Origin: Proteobacteria bacterium UBA2363
GTDB lineage: Bacteria; Pseudomonadota; Gammaproteobacteria; Xanthomonadales; UBA2363
Assembly: GCA_002344355.1 (NCBI GenBank)
Contig: DDTN01000006.1
Span: 71,907 to 135,906, forward strand
Direction of reading: 5' to 3'
DNA length: 64,000 nucleotides
In this document: positions 8,012 through 15,829 of the stretch, piece after piece
How the letters are laid out: each line of letters begins with the position of its first letter
Numbering within the stretch: position 1 is the first letter of the stretch
Made by a program: the position numbers and the translations under genes
Notes under the pieces: generated by a model
What the model was told of the DNA's origin: nothing
Seen by the model: the letters and a program-made list of their open reading frames with translations, nothing else
Databases searched by the model: none

Positions 8012-8495
8012 TTGGACCCGTGCTTCCTCAGGACGCCTAGGACGTGCTCGCGCGGCTGCGCGCCATCCCAGGGCCCCTTCTTCAGGCGCACGCGGTGGGC
8101 AGCGGTGCCCGGTCGCGAGGAAGGCAGAACTCGAGGGCCTGGAAGGGCATGCGGCTGGCAACGTCGTCCGACAGGTCAACCACCGCTCCGCAGGTGAGAG
8201 TGTCCTGGCGGTCGCCTTCCATGTAGGCCGCCCAAGCGCCGCGCGGCGCTTTGCTCTTGAACAGCGAGTCCAGCCTGCTGTCCCGCCGGATGATGGATCG
8301 CACGGTCCGCAGGAAGCCCTCGGCGAAGCGGTGCTGGGCATCCTCGACCGTCGCGCCGGTGGCCACGTAGTCGACCTCGAGCCCCTGGGCGACGAACCCG
8401 CCTTTCGCGGCTGGCACGATCAGCACGCGCAGGTGCGCGGCGACCGCATGGCGATCACCTTGCTTGGCATGCGTCATGAACATCTGCTTCTTCAT
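8008..8495 (-). pseudogene. conserved prophage-type hypothetical gene with apparent frameshift
   Basis: From ATG 8495 the frame encodes 137 residues and stops at 8082. A shift of frame near 8100 joins it to a second protein-like stretch, ending HVLGVLRKHGSK with TGA at 8008. The second stretch has balanced composition (HRVRLKKGPWDGAQPREHV), unlike the last dozen residues of the first frame. The next gene's GTG overlaps exactly this second stop. So the ancestral gene probably ran 8495-8008 (about 160 residues) and carries a one-frame indel near 8090-8110. The N-terminal part has a HicB-like look (FVAQGLEVDYVATGATVEDA), but I cannot confirm that it is an antitoxin. Sequencing error is the alternative to true loss. 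Confidence 0.55.
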
Positions 8496-8777
8496 GGTCC
8501 TGTGAGACGCCCTGCTGGCGGCGCCTGTTCCCTGTGGCCGGGGAGGATACCCGGTTCCGGTTCACAGTGGAGGGTCCGGGCGCCAGGGTCAAGGATTCGT
8601 GAATGGGGGTCAGAATCGGGCCAGTTCGGGCCGGTTCGCGCACGGTACGTCAGCTGGTCGAGCCGGGCGCTTCCCGCACGTACAATCTCGATGGTACCCT
8701 AAGCAACTGCGCGGGCTCCCCGGGACTGGCTATTTTTTAGCTGGCGCGGTCAAGTGCTTGATTTCCGGACTGAATGA

Positions 8778-8828
8778 AGCTGACTCTTAATCAGTAGGTT
8801 CGGGGTTCGAGTCCCTGACAGCCCACCA
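8778..8828 (+). other. attR: 3' fragment of tRNA-Lys(CTT), prophage attachment site
   Basis: The sequence matches the 3' half of a tRNA. It has an anticodon stem CTGA/TCAG with a 7-nt loop carrying anticodon CTT, a variable loop, and a T-arm CGGGG-TTCGAGT-CCCTG. It ends with the acceptor strand ACAGCCC, discriminator A and CCA at 8826-8828. No D-arm or 5' acceptor strand (GGGCTGT expected) lies upstream, so this is not a functional tRNA gene. Tyrosine-recombinase phages integrate into tRNA 3' ends and leave such a copy at the distal end. The prophage genes to the left and backbone genes to the right fit that reading. The intact tRNA-Lys and integrase should lie left of the window. The stretch 8496-8777 between the last gene and this site holds no recognisable gene. 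Confidence 0.8.
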
Positions 8829-8872
8829 CTTTCTTCCAGGGACGCGTGCACGCAGGCATCGGTCCCACGCGG

Positions 8873-8957
8873 GCGAAAGTGGCGGAATCGGTAGACGCGC
8901 TGGATTTAGGTTCCAGTGGGGCAACCCGTGAGAGTTCGAGTCTCTCCTTTCGCACCA
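8873..8957 (+). tRNA. tRNA-Leu(TAG)
   Basis: An 85-nt class II tRNA with acceptor stem GCGAAAG/CTTTCGC. The anticodon stem CTGGA/TCCAG encloses loop TTTAGGT (anticodon TAG, reading CUA). There is a long variable arm (GTGGGGCAACCCGT), T-arm GAGAG-TTCGAGT-CTCTC and an encoded CCA end. It lies just right of the prophage junction and directly upstream of tig, a placement known in xanthomonads. Confidence 0.95.
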
Positions 8958-9033
8958 CGCCACTGATCGACAACCACCGCCCCGCGGACTCCGGCATGCG
9001 CCCGGCTGCGGGCCACCTGCCGCAGGACCTTCC

Positions 9034-10350
9034 ATGCAGATTTCCCTCGAGAACACCGGCACCTTCGAGCGCAGGCTCACGGTGACCCTTCCCGCCGAGC
9101 GCCTGGACGACGCCGTCCGCAGCCGGCTGCAGCGCCTGAGCCGCGAGGTTCGCCTGAAGGGCTTCCGCCCGGGCAAGGTGCCGATGTCGGTGGTCGAGAA
9201 GCGCTTCGGCGCCCAGGTGCGCGAGGAGGCCTACGGCGAGTTGGTGCGCGACTCCTTCGGCGAGGCGCTGCGCCAGGAGAACCTGCGGCCGGCGATGGCG
9301 CCGCGGATCACCCCGGTGGCGCAGCCGGAGCGGGGCGAGGTCGCCTACACCGCCGAGTTCGAGGTGATGCCCGAGCTCGACAAGGTCGACGTTTCCGGTC
9401 TGTCGATCGAGCGCGTCGAGGCCTCGGTGTCCGAGGTCGACATCGACGAGATGATCCAGACCCTGCGCCTGCAGCGGCGCACCTGGAACCGGGTCGAGCG
9501 GGCGGCGGTCGCCGGCGACATGGTGCTGTTCGAGCACGTCGCCGAGCACGATGGCCAGCGCTGGCCGGCCCAGGGCGTCGACCGCGCCGGCACCATCCTG
9601 GGCTCGGGCGCGATGCTGGAGGACCTCGAGGCCGAGCTGGTCGGCCTCTCCCCGGACCAGGAGAAGTCCTTCGATCTGGCCTTCCCGGCCGACTGGCGCG
9701 ACGCCAACCTGGCCGGCAAGACCGCCAAGGTGTCGGTCAAGGTCAGCCACGTGCAGGAGTCGCAGCTGCCGGCGGTCGACGAGGCCTTCATCGGCAGCTT
9801 CGGCATCGCCGGGGGCGACATGGCGAAGTTCCGCGCCGATGTCCGCGCCAACCTCGAGCGCGAGCTGGCCAACGCCCTGATGGCGCGTCTGAAGAACGCC
9901 GTGATCGGCCAGTTGCTGGACGCCCACAAGGACCTGGCGGTGCCGCAGGGCATGGTCGATGCCGAGGCGCAGGCGATGCAGCGCGATGCCGAGCGGCAGC
10001 GCCAGCAGGCCCGCGAGCAGGGCCGGGACCTGCCGCCGGTGCCGCCGGCCGAGGCGTTCGCCGAGCAGGCCGCGCGCCGGGTCCGTGCCGCGGTGCTGAT
10101 CGGCGCCATCGCCCAGCAGAACGGCATCCGCCTGGACGGGCAGCGCGTGCGCGAGGCGCTGGCGCAGATCGCCGCCACCTACGAGGAGCCGGACCAGGTG
10201 GTGCAGCTGTACTACTCCAACGAACAGCTGATGGCCGGCCTCCAGCAGCGCGTGCTCGAGGACCAGGTCACCGAATGGGTGGCCACCCAGGCCAAGGTCG
10301 ACACCCGCAGGCTCGGCTTCGCCGAGGTGATGAAGCCGCAGCAGGGCTGA
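9034..10350 (+). CDS. tig: trigger factor, ribosome-associated chaperone/prolyl isomerase
   Basis: A 438-residue protein, close to the usual ~430. The N-terminal ribosome-binding domain (about 1-115) carries the signature KGFRPGKVP at residues 46-54 that docks on L23 near the exit tunnel. A shortened FKBP-like domain (about 150-245) follows, then the long helical C-terminal chaperone arms (250-430). It binds nascent chains in the cytosol before DnaK/GroEL. It lies downstream of tRNA-Leu and upstream of clpP, as in most gammaproteobacteria, and is separated from clpP by a strong terminator. Confidence 0.97.
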   Translation: MQISLENTGTFERRLTVTLPAERLDDAVRSRLQRLSREVRLKGFRPGKVPMSVVEKRFGAQVREEAYGELVRDSFGEALRQENLRPAMAPRITPVAQPERGEVAYTAEFEVMPELDKVDVSGLSIERVEASVSEVDIDEMIQTLRLQRRTWNRVERAAVAGDMVLFEHVAEHDGQRWPAQGVDRAGTILGSGAMLEDLEAELVGLSPDQEKSFDLAFPADWRDANLAGKTAKVSVKVSHVQESQLPAVDEAFIGSFGIAGGDMAKFRADVRANLERELANALMARLKNAVIGQLLDAHKDLAVPQGMVDAEAQAMQRDAERQRQQAREQGRDLPPVPPAEAFAEQAARRVRAAVLIGAIAQQNGIRLDGQRVREALAQIAATYEEPDQVVQLYYSNEQLMAGLQQRVLEDQVTEWVATQAKVDTRRLGFAEVMKPQQG

Positions 10351-10378
10351 TCCGGACCGAATCCCGGCATCCAGGAAG

Positions 10379-10405
10379 ACCGCGCCCCCGGGCGCGGTTT
10401 TTCGT
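10379..10405 (+). terminator. Rho-independent terminator after tig
   Basis: The stem ACCGCGCC...GGCGCGGT with a 4-nt CCCG loop is followed directly by a T-run (TTTTTCGTTT). It starts about 28 nt after the tig stop codon and separates tig from clpP. Confidence 0.9.
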
Positions 10406-10597
10406 TTCCGGGTCCGTGCCGCCTGGTGCCCTTCGAACAGCGACTGGTCCAGGCTGGGACCCGACAGGACCTGGCGGGTGCGGGTAGCGGGCGATGCCAG
10501 TGCCGCCGAGGCGGCCCGTCCCGCCCGACGCGCTTGCTTTCCCTCCGCCCGGCCCAAACTCTGGCATCCTGCCCCCAGTGATTCCCCGGAGACCGCC

Positions 10598-11230
10598 ATG
10601 GACCGTACCCCGTTTTCCCCGCAGGCCCTGAACCTGGTGCCGGTGGTCGTCGAGCAGACCTCGCGCGGCGAGCGCGCCTACGACATCTACTCGCGCCTGC
10701 TCAAGGAGCGCGTGGTGTTCATGGTCGGGCCGGTCGACGACTACATGGCCAACGTGGTGGTCGCGCAGTTGCTGTTCCTGGAGTCGGAGAACCCCGACAA
10801 GGACATCGCGCTCTACATCAACTCGCCGGGCGGCTCGGTCAGCGCCGGCCTGGCGATCTACGACACCATGCAGTTCCTGAAGCCCGACGTCAGCACCATG
10901 TGCATCGGCCAGGCCGCCAGCATGGGCGCCCTGCTGCTCGCCTCGGGCGCGGCCGGCAAGCGCTACTCGCTGCCGCACTCGCGGATCATGATCCACCAGC
11001 CCTGGGCGGGCGGCATCTCCGGGCAGGCCACGGACATCTCGATCCACGCCAAGGAGATCCTGGACACCCGCGAGCGGCTCAACCGTATCCTGGCCCGCCA
11101 CACCGGCCAGGACATCGAGACCATCGCCCGCGACACCGACCGCGACAACTTCATGGACGCGGCGCGTGCCAAGGAATACGGCCTGATCGACCAGGTCCTC
11201 GAGCGGCGCCCGGAGGCGGTGCCGGCCTGA
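10598..11230 (+). CDS. clpP: ATP-dependent Clp protease proteolytic subunit
   Basis: A 210-residue serine protease subunit that forms the tetradecameric barrel fed by ClpX or ClpA. The nucleophile Ser is in GQAASMGA (about residue 110), His in HSRIMIHQP (about 135), and Asp lies further on in the conserved helical segment. The start is ATG 10598 behind CCGGAG; the frame stays open upstream but that part is not ClpP-like. Unusually, clpX and lon do not follow; a CoA-binding protein and a repeat island do. Confidence 0.97.
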   Translation: MDRTPFSPQALNLVPVVVEQTSRGERAYDIYSRLLKERVVFMVGPVDDYMANVVVAQLLFLESENPDKDIALYINSPGGSVSAGLAIYDTMQFLKPDVSTMCIGQAASMGALLLASGAAGKRYSLPHSRIMIHQPWAGGISGQATDISIHAKEILDTRERLNRILARHTGQDIETIARDTDRDNFMDAARAKEYGLIDQVLERRPEAVPA

Positions 11231-11240
11231 CCGGTACCGG

Positions 11241-11708
11241 GTGCCCGTGGCGGCCGCGGAACATCCGCTGATCCTCGCCGACGACACGGCGATCGCCGGC
11301 CTGCTGGCCGGCGTCCGCCGGGTCGCCGTGCTGGGCATCAAGACGCCGGCGCAGGCCGACCAGCCCGCGTGGTACGTGCCCGAATACCTGCATCGGGCGG
11401 GGCTGGACGTGGTTCCGGTGCCGGTCTACTACCCCGAGCTCACCGAGCTGTTCGGCCGGCCGGTGCACCGGCGCCTGGCCGACATCGACGGCCCGGTCGA
11501 CCTGGTCGACGTGTTCCGGCGCGCCCGCGACCTGCCGGGTCACCTGGACGACCTGCTGGCCGCGCGGCCGCGCGCGGTCTGGCTGCAGTCGGGCATCCGC
11601 GACGACGCCTTCGCTCTGGCGCTGGCCCAGGCCGGCATCGCCGTGGTCCAGGACCGCTGCCTGATGGTCGACTGGCAGCGCCTGGGGCCGCGGCAGCCGA
11701 CCGGCTGA
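11241..11708 (+). CDS. CoA-binding (YccU-like) Rossmann protein
   Basis: A 155-residue protein with the CoA_binding family layout. A beta-alpha start (VRRVAVLGIKTPA), a proline-rich active loop (VPVYYPELTELFGRPVHRRLADI), and the pattern VDVFRR...PRAVWLQSGIRDD...AGIAVVQDRCLMVDWQRL match the family. Members resemble the nucleotide-binding domain of succinyl-CoA synthetase; their physiological role is unknown. The GTG start is 10 nt after the clpP stop, so it is likely co-transcribed with clpP. A second in-frame GTG lies at 11247. Confidence 0.85.
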   Translation: MPVAAAEHPLILADDTAIAGLLAGVRRVAVLGIKTPAQADQPAWYVPEYLHRAGLDVVPVPVYYPELTELFGRPVHRRLADIDGPVDLVDVFRRARDLPGHLDDLLAARPRAVWLQSGIRDDAFALALAQAGIAVVQDRCLMVDWQRLGPRQPTG

Positions 11709-12204
11709 TCGGCGCGGCCGGGGCTGCCCTCTCCCCCGCCCCTCCCCCGCAGGCGGGGGAGGGGAGAAGTGCGGTGCTGCGGCACGACCGGAACGGGTGA
11801 TCCGCGAACCGTGACCCGCGACCCGCGACCCGCGACCCGCGATCCGTGATCCGTGATCCGTGATCCGAGATCCGAGATCCGTGATAAGCCATCCGGGATT
11901 GGGGATGGGGGATGCGGAATGCGGGAATCGGGAATCGGGAATCGGAATCCGCGATCCGGGATTACGTGATCCGTGATCCGGGACCCGTGATCCGGGATCC
12001 GTGATCCGGGATCCGTGAGGCGCGAAGCGGGAAACGGGATTCGGGAAGAGGGGTTCGGGTTGCGGGATGCGGGCAGCGGAGCGTGATCCGCTCCCCTCCC
12101 CCGCCTGCGGGGGAGGGGAGGGGAAGAGGGTGGTGTTCCGGAGCGCACGCTGCCAGGCATCGCCGGCGGGTGATCCGGCAGCGCCCACGCGCGCTCCGCG
12201 CGCG
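11709..12204. repeat. heptamer tandem-repeat island flanked by inverted GC hairpins
   Basis: This 496-bp stretch has no gene. Between about 11797 and 12020 it is built from 7-bp units in near-perfect register, first G(T/C/A)GA(T/C)CC about thirteen times, then GGGAATC three times, then alternating GTGATCC and GGGATCC. On each side lies a nearly identical perfect palindrome: CTCCCCCGC-AG-GCGGGGGAG near 11740-11765 and CTCCCCCGC-CT-GCGGGGGAG near 12094-12116. The outer arms of the two are arranged as inverted copies. This kind of low-complexity heptamer array is, from memory, characteristic of Lysobacter/Xanthomonas intergenic regions. Its role is unknown; the palindromes may act as bidirectional terminators for the convergent genes. 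Confidence 0.85.
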
Positions 12205-13152
12205 CTACCGCGAGGGCGGCGCGCCGGTGTCGCCGTCTGCGGGCAGGCGGCGCACCGGCAATGGCACGTTGCACAGCTCGACGACGCCGGTGGGTTCGTG
12301 GAACCAGGGTTCGTGGCGGTTCCGGCGCGATTCGACCAGCTGCCCGAAGGTGGCTGTGTCGGTGCGCAGCACCTGCAACGGCTCGCGCGCCTCCTCGGGC
12401 AGGTCGGCGGCCAGCCGGGCCGACTCGATGCGCACCCAGTGTCCCGGGTCCTCGTGGAAGCCCAGGGGGCCGCTTCCGCGCGGAAGGCTGGACAGGTGCT
12501 CGATGCCCGACAGCACCCGTCCGACCAGGGTGATGTTGCGGTCCAGGTGGCGCGGCCCGTGGCCGATCACGACGTAGAGCTGGCTGCCGTTGCCCGAGCC
12601 CGGGTCGTTGCCGCGCCCGACGCCGACCATGCCCGGGCAGTGCGCCAGCCAGGCCTCACCGGTGGCCGAGCTGCGTGCTGCCGGGAAGCCCTGCACCCAG
12701 CCCACCTGCGGGGCATAGACATCGCCGTCCGGCAGTCGGGTGAAGGCCAGGCCGGCGGCCGGTCGCACGAATTCCGGGTCGAGCGGCGAAGCCGCCTCGC
12801 CCAGGGGACGGGCCTTGCCCGGGTCGTCGGCATCGGGGTCGCCCCACTGCACCACGTAGTTCTCCTGCACCCGCAGGATCGGCAGGTCGTCCCAGTACAG
12901 CTGCCGCGTCAGGCGCCGGACGTTCTCCGCATGGCGGGGCGCGAACGCCGGCGCCAGCTCGACGATCACCCGGCGCTCGCCCTCGAGATCGAAGTAGACG
13001 AGATCGGCCGGATCGGGCGTGTGCCAGTCGTCCGGACCGGCGGCGGCCAGCACCGAGGCGAGCGTGGGCGGTTCCCGCACCGGTACGTCGGACGCCGCGC
13101 CGACGGCGATCGTCGGCACGGCCAGGGCGAGAAGCAGGCTGGCTGGGCGCAT
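12205..13152 (-). CDS. secreted cyclophilin-type peptidyl-prolyl isomerase
   Basis: A 315-residue exported protein with signal peptide residues 1-20 (LLLALAVPTIAVGAAS). The core is cyclophilin-like: YFDLEGERRVIVELAPAFAP, then ENVRRL and an isomerase-pattern segment ILRVQENYVVQWGDP, a glycine-rich GMVGVGRGNDPGSGNGSQLYVVIG and LDRNITLVGRVLSGIEHL. It probably assists folding in the periplasm. It is larger than E. coli PpiA (190 aa), with an insertion around residues 110-150 and a C-terminal extension of about 80 residues. The start at ATG 13152 is preceded by a plausible -10 (CATACT) some 30 nt upstream. Confidence 0.85.
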   Translation of the reverse strand: MRPASLLLALAVPTIAVGAASDVPVREPPTLASVLAAAGPDDWHTPDPADLVYFDLEGERRVIVELAPAFAPRHAENVRRLTRQLYWDDLPILRVQENYVVQWGDPDADDPGKARPLGEAASPLDPEFVRPAAGLAFTRLPDGDVYAPQVGWVQGFPAARSSATGEAWLAHCPGMVGVGRGNDPGSGNGSQLYVVIGHGPRHLDRNITLVGRVLSGIEHLSSLPRGSGPLGFHEDPGHWVRIESARLAADLPEEAREPLQVLRTDTATFGQLVESRRNRHEPWFHEPTGVVELCNVPLPVRRLPADGDTGAPPSR

Positions 13153-13305
13153 GGCCGGTGTCCTCTGGCTGCTTGGGCGTCAAAGTATGGCGCGGATGAC
13201 GATGACCCGGGCCGGCGTGGCGACCGCCCGTGCGCCGGGGCCGGGCGAAACCGGCCATGCGCCGCTGCGCGGCGCCGCTCACGGAAACCGCCCCGGCAGC
13301 GTCGC

Positions 13306-13620
13306 TCAGCTGGACAGCTTCAGCCCGACCAGGCCGGCGAGGATCAGCAGCACACTGGCCACCCGCAGCGCGGAGACGCTTTCCCCGAAAAGCACGATGC
13401 CGGCCAGGAAGGCGCCGGCCGTGCCGATGCCGGTCCACGCCGCGTAGGCCGTGCCCAGGGGCAGGCTGCGCAGCGCCAGGGCCAGCAGCCAGAGGCTGAC
13501 CACCATCGCCGCCACGGTGAGCACGGCGGGACCCGGGCGGGTCAGGCCGTTGGAGAGTTTCAGGCCGACCGCCCAGGCGATCTCGAACAGTCCGGCGAAT
13601 GCAAGCAGGGTCCAGGACAT
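13306..13620 (-). CDS. gdx: guanidinium exporter Gdx (SugE), SMR family
   Basis: A 104-residue protein with four transmembrane helices and the SugE/Gdx signature: E13 in GLFEIAWAVGLKLS, then LPLGTAYAAWTGIGTAGAF. The conserved glutamate is the proton/guanidinium site of this dual-topology dimeric antiporter. The start is ATG 13620 behind GGAG; a longer frame upstream is non-coding. The leader holds two ACGR-loop hairpins typical of the guanidine-II riboswitch, which independently supports guanidinium export and not quaternary-amine efflux. Confidence 0.95.
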   Translation of the reverse strand: MSWTLLAFAGLFEIAWAVGLKLSNGLTRPGPAVLTVAAMVVSLWLLALALRSLPLGTAYAAWTGIGTAGAFLAGIVLFGESVSALRVASVLLILAGLVGLKLSS

Positions 13621-13642
13621 GGTGTGCTCCGATCCGATGGAT

Positions 13643-13713
13643 GCGGGGCCGTCCCTGCGCTCGTGAAGGGCGTGTCGCGGAGGCCGCCACGCCGGTCCGG
13701 GTCGTCCCGGACC
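13643..13713 (-). promoter_or_regulatory. guanidine-II (mini-ykkC) riboswitch
   Basis: In the RNA sense of the minus strand there are two stem-loops, each closed on an ACGR tetraloop. P1 (13713-13694) is GGUCCGGG-ACGA-CCCGGACC, a perfect 8-bp stem. P2 (13658-13643) is GCAGGG-ACGG-CCCCGC, 6 bp with one mismatch. They are 35 nt apart, and P2 ends 22 nt before the gdx ATG, just ahead of its GGAG site. Paired ACGR hairpins in front of an SMR exporter are the defining features of the mini-ykkC class. Guanidinium binding stabilises loop-loop pairing and frees the ribosome site, so expression should rise with guanidinium. Confidence 0.88.
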
Positions 13714-13756
13714 GAGGCATGGTGGCACACGGTGTGTCGCCCCGCGCTGAACGCGG

Positions 13757-15625
13757 TCAGTCGGCCGCCTCGCCGGTGCGCCGGGCCGGCGCCCTGGCGT
13801 GGACGCGGTTGCGGCCGGCGCGCTTGGCGGCGTACAGGGCCAGGTCGGCGGCATGCAGCAGGTCCTGCGGGTCCAGGCCCGGCCCGGGCGTCACCCCGGA
13901 GACCCCGGCGCTGACCGCGACCGAGAACGACCGCCCGGCATGGTCGACCAGCTGCAGGGTGCTGACGCGTTCCCGGAGCGCGTCGGCGCGCGCCTGCGCC
14001 GCGCCGACGTCGGTGTCCGGCAGCACCATCGCGAACTCCTCGCCGCCGAAGCGCGCGACCAGGTCGCCGGGCCGGCGCGCGCCGGCCGCCAGGCAAGCGG
14101 CGATCCGGCGCAGCGCTTCGTCACCGGCCAGGTGGCCATGCCGGTCGTTGAGGTCCTTGAAGCGGTCGGCGTCGAACAGCAGCACCGACAGCGGCCTTCC
14201 CGCCCGCAGCATGCGTCGCCATTCCTGGTCCAGGTGCTCCTCGAACCGCCGCCGGTTGGCGACCCCGGTGAGGCCGTCGATCCGGCTCATCGCCTGCAGG
14301 CGGGTGTTCGCCTCGCGCAGGCGGGCGTTGGCCTGCTCGACCTGGTGGCTGCGCTCGGCCAGTTCGGCGGTGCGCGCCCCGACCTCGACCTCCAGCGCGC
14401 CGCGCAGGCGCGATTCCGCGGCCAGCTTCTCGCGCTTGAGCAGGTTGATCCGGTCGCCCAGCGCGAACGCCAGCAGCAGGACCTCCAGCGCCGAACCGAT
14501 CTGCGCGCCGTAGATGGTGACGAACACCGTGGGCAGCAGTCCCCACCAGGCGCCCACATAGGCGATCACGCCGAAGATCAGCGCGCTGCAGGCCAGCAGG
14601 AAGAACCGGGCAGGGAGGTAGCCGCGCTGCAGCGCCCGCAGGCCGATGCCGAAGTAGGCCAGGCTGGACAGCAGGGCCAGCAGGGCCAGCGCCGTGGTCG
14701 CCGGCTGCCAGAAGCCGGCCAGGCCGGCCAGCACGGTGAGCAGGACCAGCACGCTGACCCCATGCAGGGCCTGGTGGGCGCGCGGCGCCGTGCGCGGCAG
14801 GTCGAGGAACACCTGGACGAAGCGGTTGCCGCTGGCGATCGCCAGGGCGATCAGGAAGAAGCTGGCCAGGCTGTTCCAGCCCGGCCAGGCCGGCCAGGCC
14901 AGTTGCAGGCCGATGCCGGCGCGCACGATCCAGATCGCGCCGAAGCTGAGCGCGTACAGCACGTACCAGGCGTACACGCGGTCGCGCAGGCTGATCGCGA
15001 GGAACAGGTTGAACGCCGCCAGCGCCAGGATCACGCCGGCATAGATGCCGTTGAGCAGTTCGAAGCGGCGCAGGCGCTGCTGGAAGCCCCGCTCCTCCTC
15101 GAGCGCATCCAGGAAGCGCAGCGGCGCCAGGTAGCCGTCGAACCGGGCGCTGAAGCGCAGCAGCAGTTCGGCCTGTCCGGGCGGCAGCAGCAGCACCGGC
15201 ACGTCGGCGCCCAGCGAGCGCGCGGCCAGCGGCACGGCACTGCCGGCCCTGCCGCGGACCGCGCCGGCGCTGTCGAACAGGACGACTTCCTGCCAATAGC
15301 GGGCCACGCGCAGGACCATCGCCTGGCCGCTTGCCGCTTCCGGAAGGGTCAGCCGCAGCCACCAGTGGCGCAACCCGCCCCGGCGTTCCAGCGCGGGCGG
15401 CGGGCCGCCGTGTCCGTCGCGCAGCCGCTGCAGGGCGGCCAGGGGCGCGAGGCTGCCGTCCGGGTCGGCCAGGATCTCGACGCGGGCATCGAGGGCGGCG
15501 TCATCGAGCAGGGGCGCCGGGTCGAGCGCCTGCGTCCGCGCCGGCATCGGCGCGAGCGTCGCCAGCGCCGCCAGTGTCGCCAGCAGCAGGTAAGGCAGGG
15601 CGGACGGCGAGCGGCGCACTGGCAT
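13757..15625 (-). CDS. membrane diguanylate cyclase, 7TMR-DISM sensor plus GGDEF
   Basis: About 622 residues. After a signal peptide there is an extracytoplasmic 7TMR-DISMED2-like beta domain (residues ~30-185; RHWWLRLTL...GQAELLLRFSARFDGYL). Seven membrane helices (~195-390), a coiled coil (~395-445) and a GGDEF domain (~450-610) follow. The active site reads GGEEF, so catalysis of c-di-GMP from two GTP is expected. An RPGD sits five residues before it, matching the RxxD inhibitory site. I choose ATG 15625 because a GGGGAA site precedes it and a candidate -10 (TATGAT) overlaps the alternative start at 15652. Confidence 0.92.
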   Translation of the reverse strand: MPVRRSPSALPYLLLATLAALATLAPMPARTQALDPAPLLDDAALDARVEILADPDGSLAPLAALQRLRDGHGGPPPALERRGGLRHWWLRLTLPEAASGQAMVLRVARYWQEVVLFDSAGAVRGRAGSAVPLAARSLGADVPVLLLPPGQAELLLRFSARFDGYLAPLRFLDALEEERGFQQRLRRFELLNGIYAGVILALAAFNLFLAISLRDRVYAWYVLYALSFGAIWIVRAGIGLQLAWPAWPGWNSLASFFLIALAIASGNRFVQVFLDLPRTAPRAHQALHGVSVLVLLTVLAGLAGFWQPATTALALLALLSSLAYFGIGLRALQRGYLPARFFLLACSALIFGVIAYVGAWWGLLPTVFVTIYGAQIGSALEVLLLAFALGDRINLLKREKLAAESRLRGALEVEVGARTAELAERSHQVEQANARLREANTRLQAMSRIDGLTGVANRRRFEEHLDQEWRRMLRAGRPLSVLLFDADRFKDLNDRHGHLAGDEALRRIAACLAAGARRPGDLVARFGGEEFAMVLPDTDVGAAQARADALRERVSTLQLVDHAGRSFSVAVSAGVSGVTPGPGLDPQDLLHAADLALYAAKRAGRNRVHARAPARRTGEAAD

Positions 15626-15829
15626 GGATTCCCCGGAACCAGCGGCCATCATAGGTCGCCTGCGTCGGCGCCGCGCCGGTCGCGCGGACCGTCGGGCCAG
15701 GCACGCCGGACCGTTGTCGTCCAGCGTCGCGTCGGCCTGGTCCGGGAACGCGGGGGGACCGTCCCGGCAGGCGAGGGCGGCGCTGTCCTGCGCACGGCGT
15801 GCGGTGGCCCCCGCAGGTGGTCGCGACGG

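Noticed and set aside
8778..8828. Functional tRNA-Lys
   Set aside because: The 5' acceptor strand and D-arm are missing upstream; only the 3' half is present.
11797..12020. Possible CRISPR array
   Set aside because: Units are 7 bp with no unique spacers of constant length and no cas genes nearby; it is a degenerate heptamer repeat.
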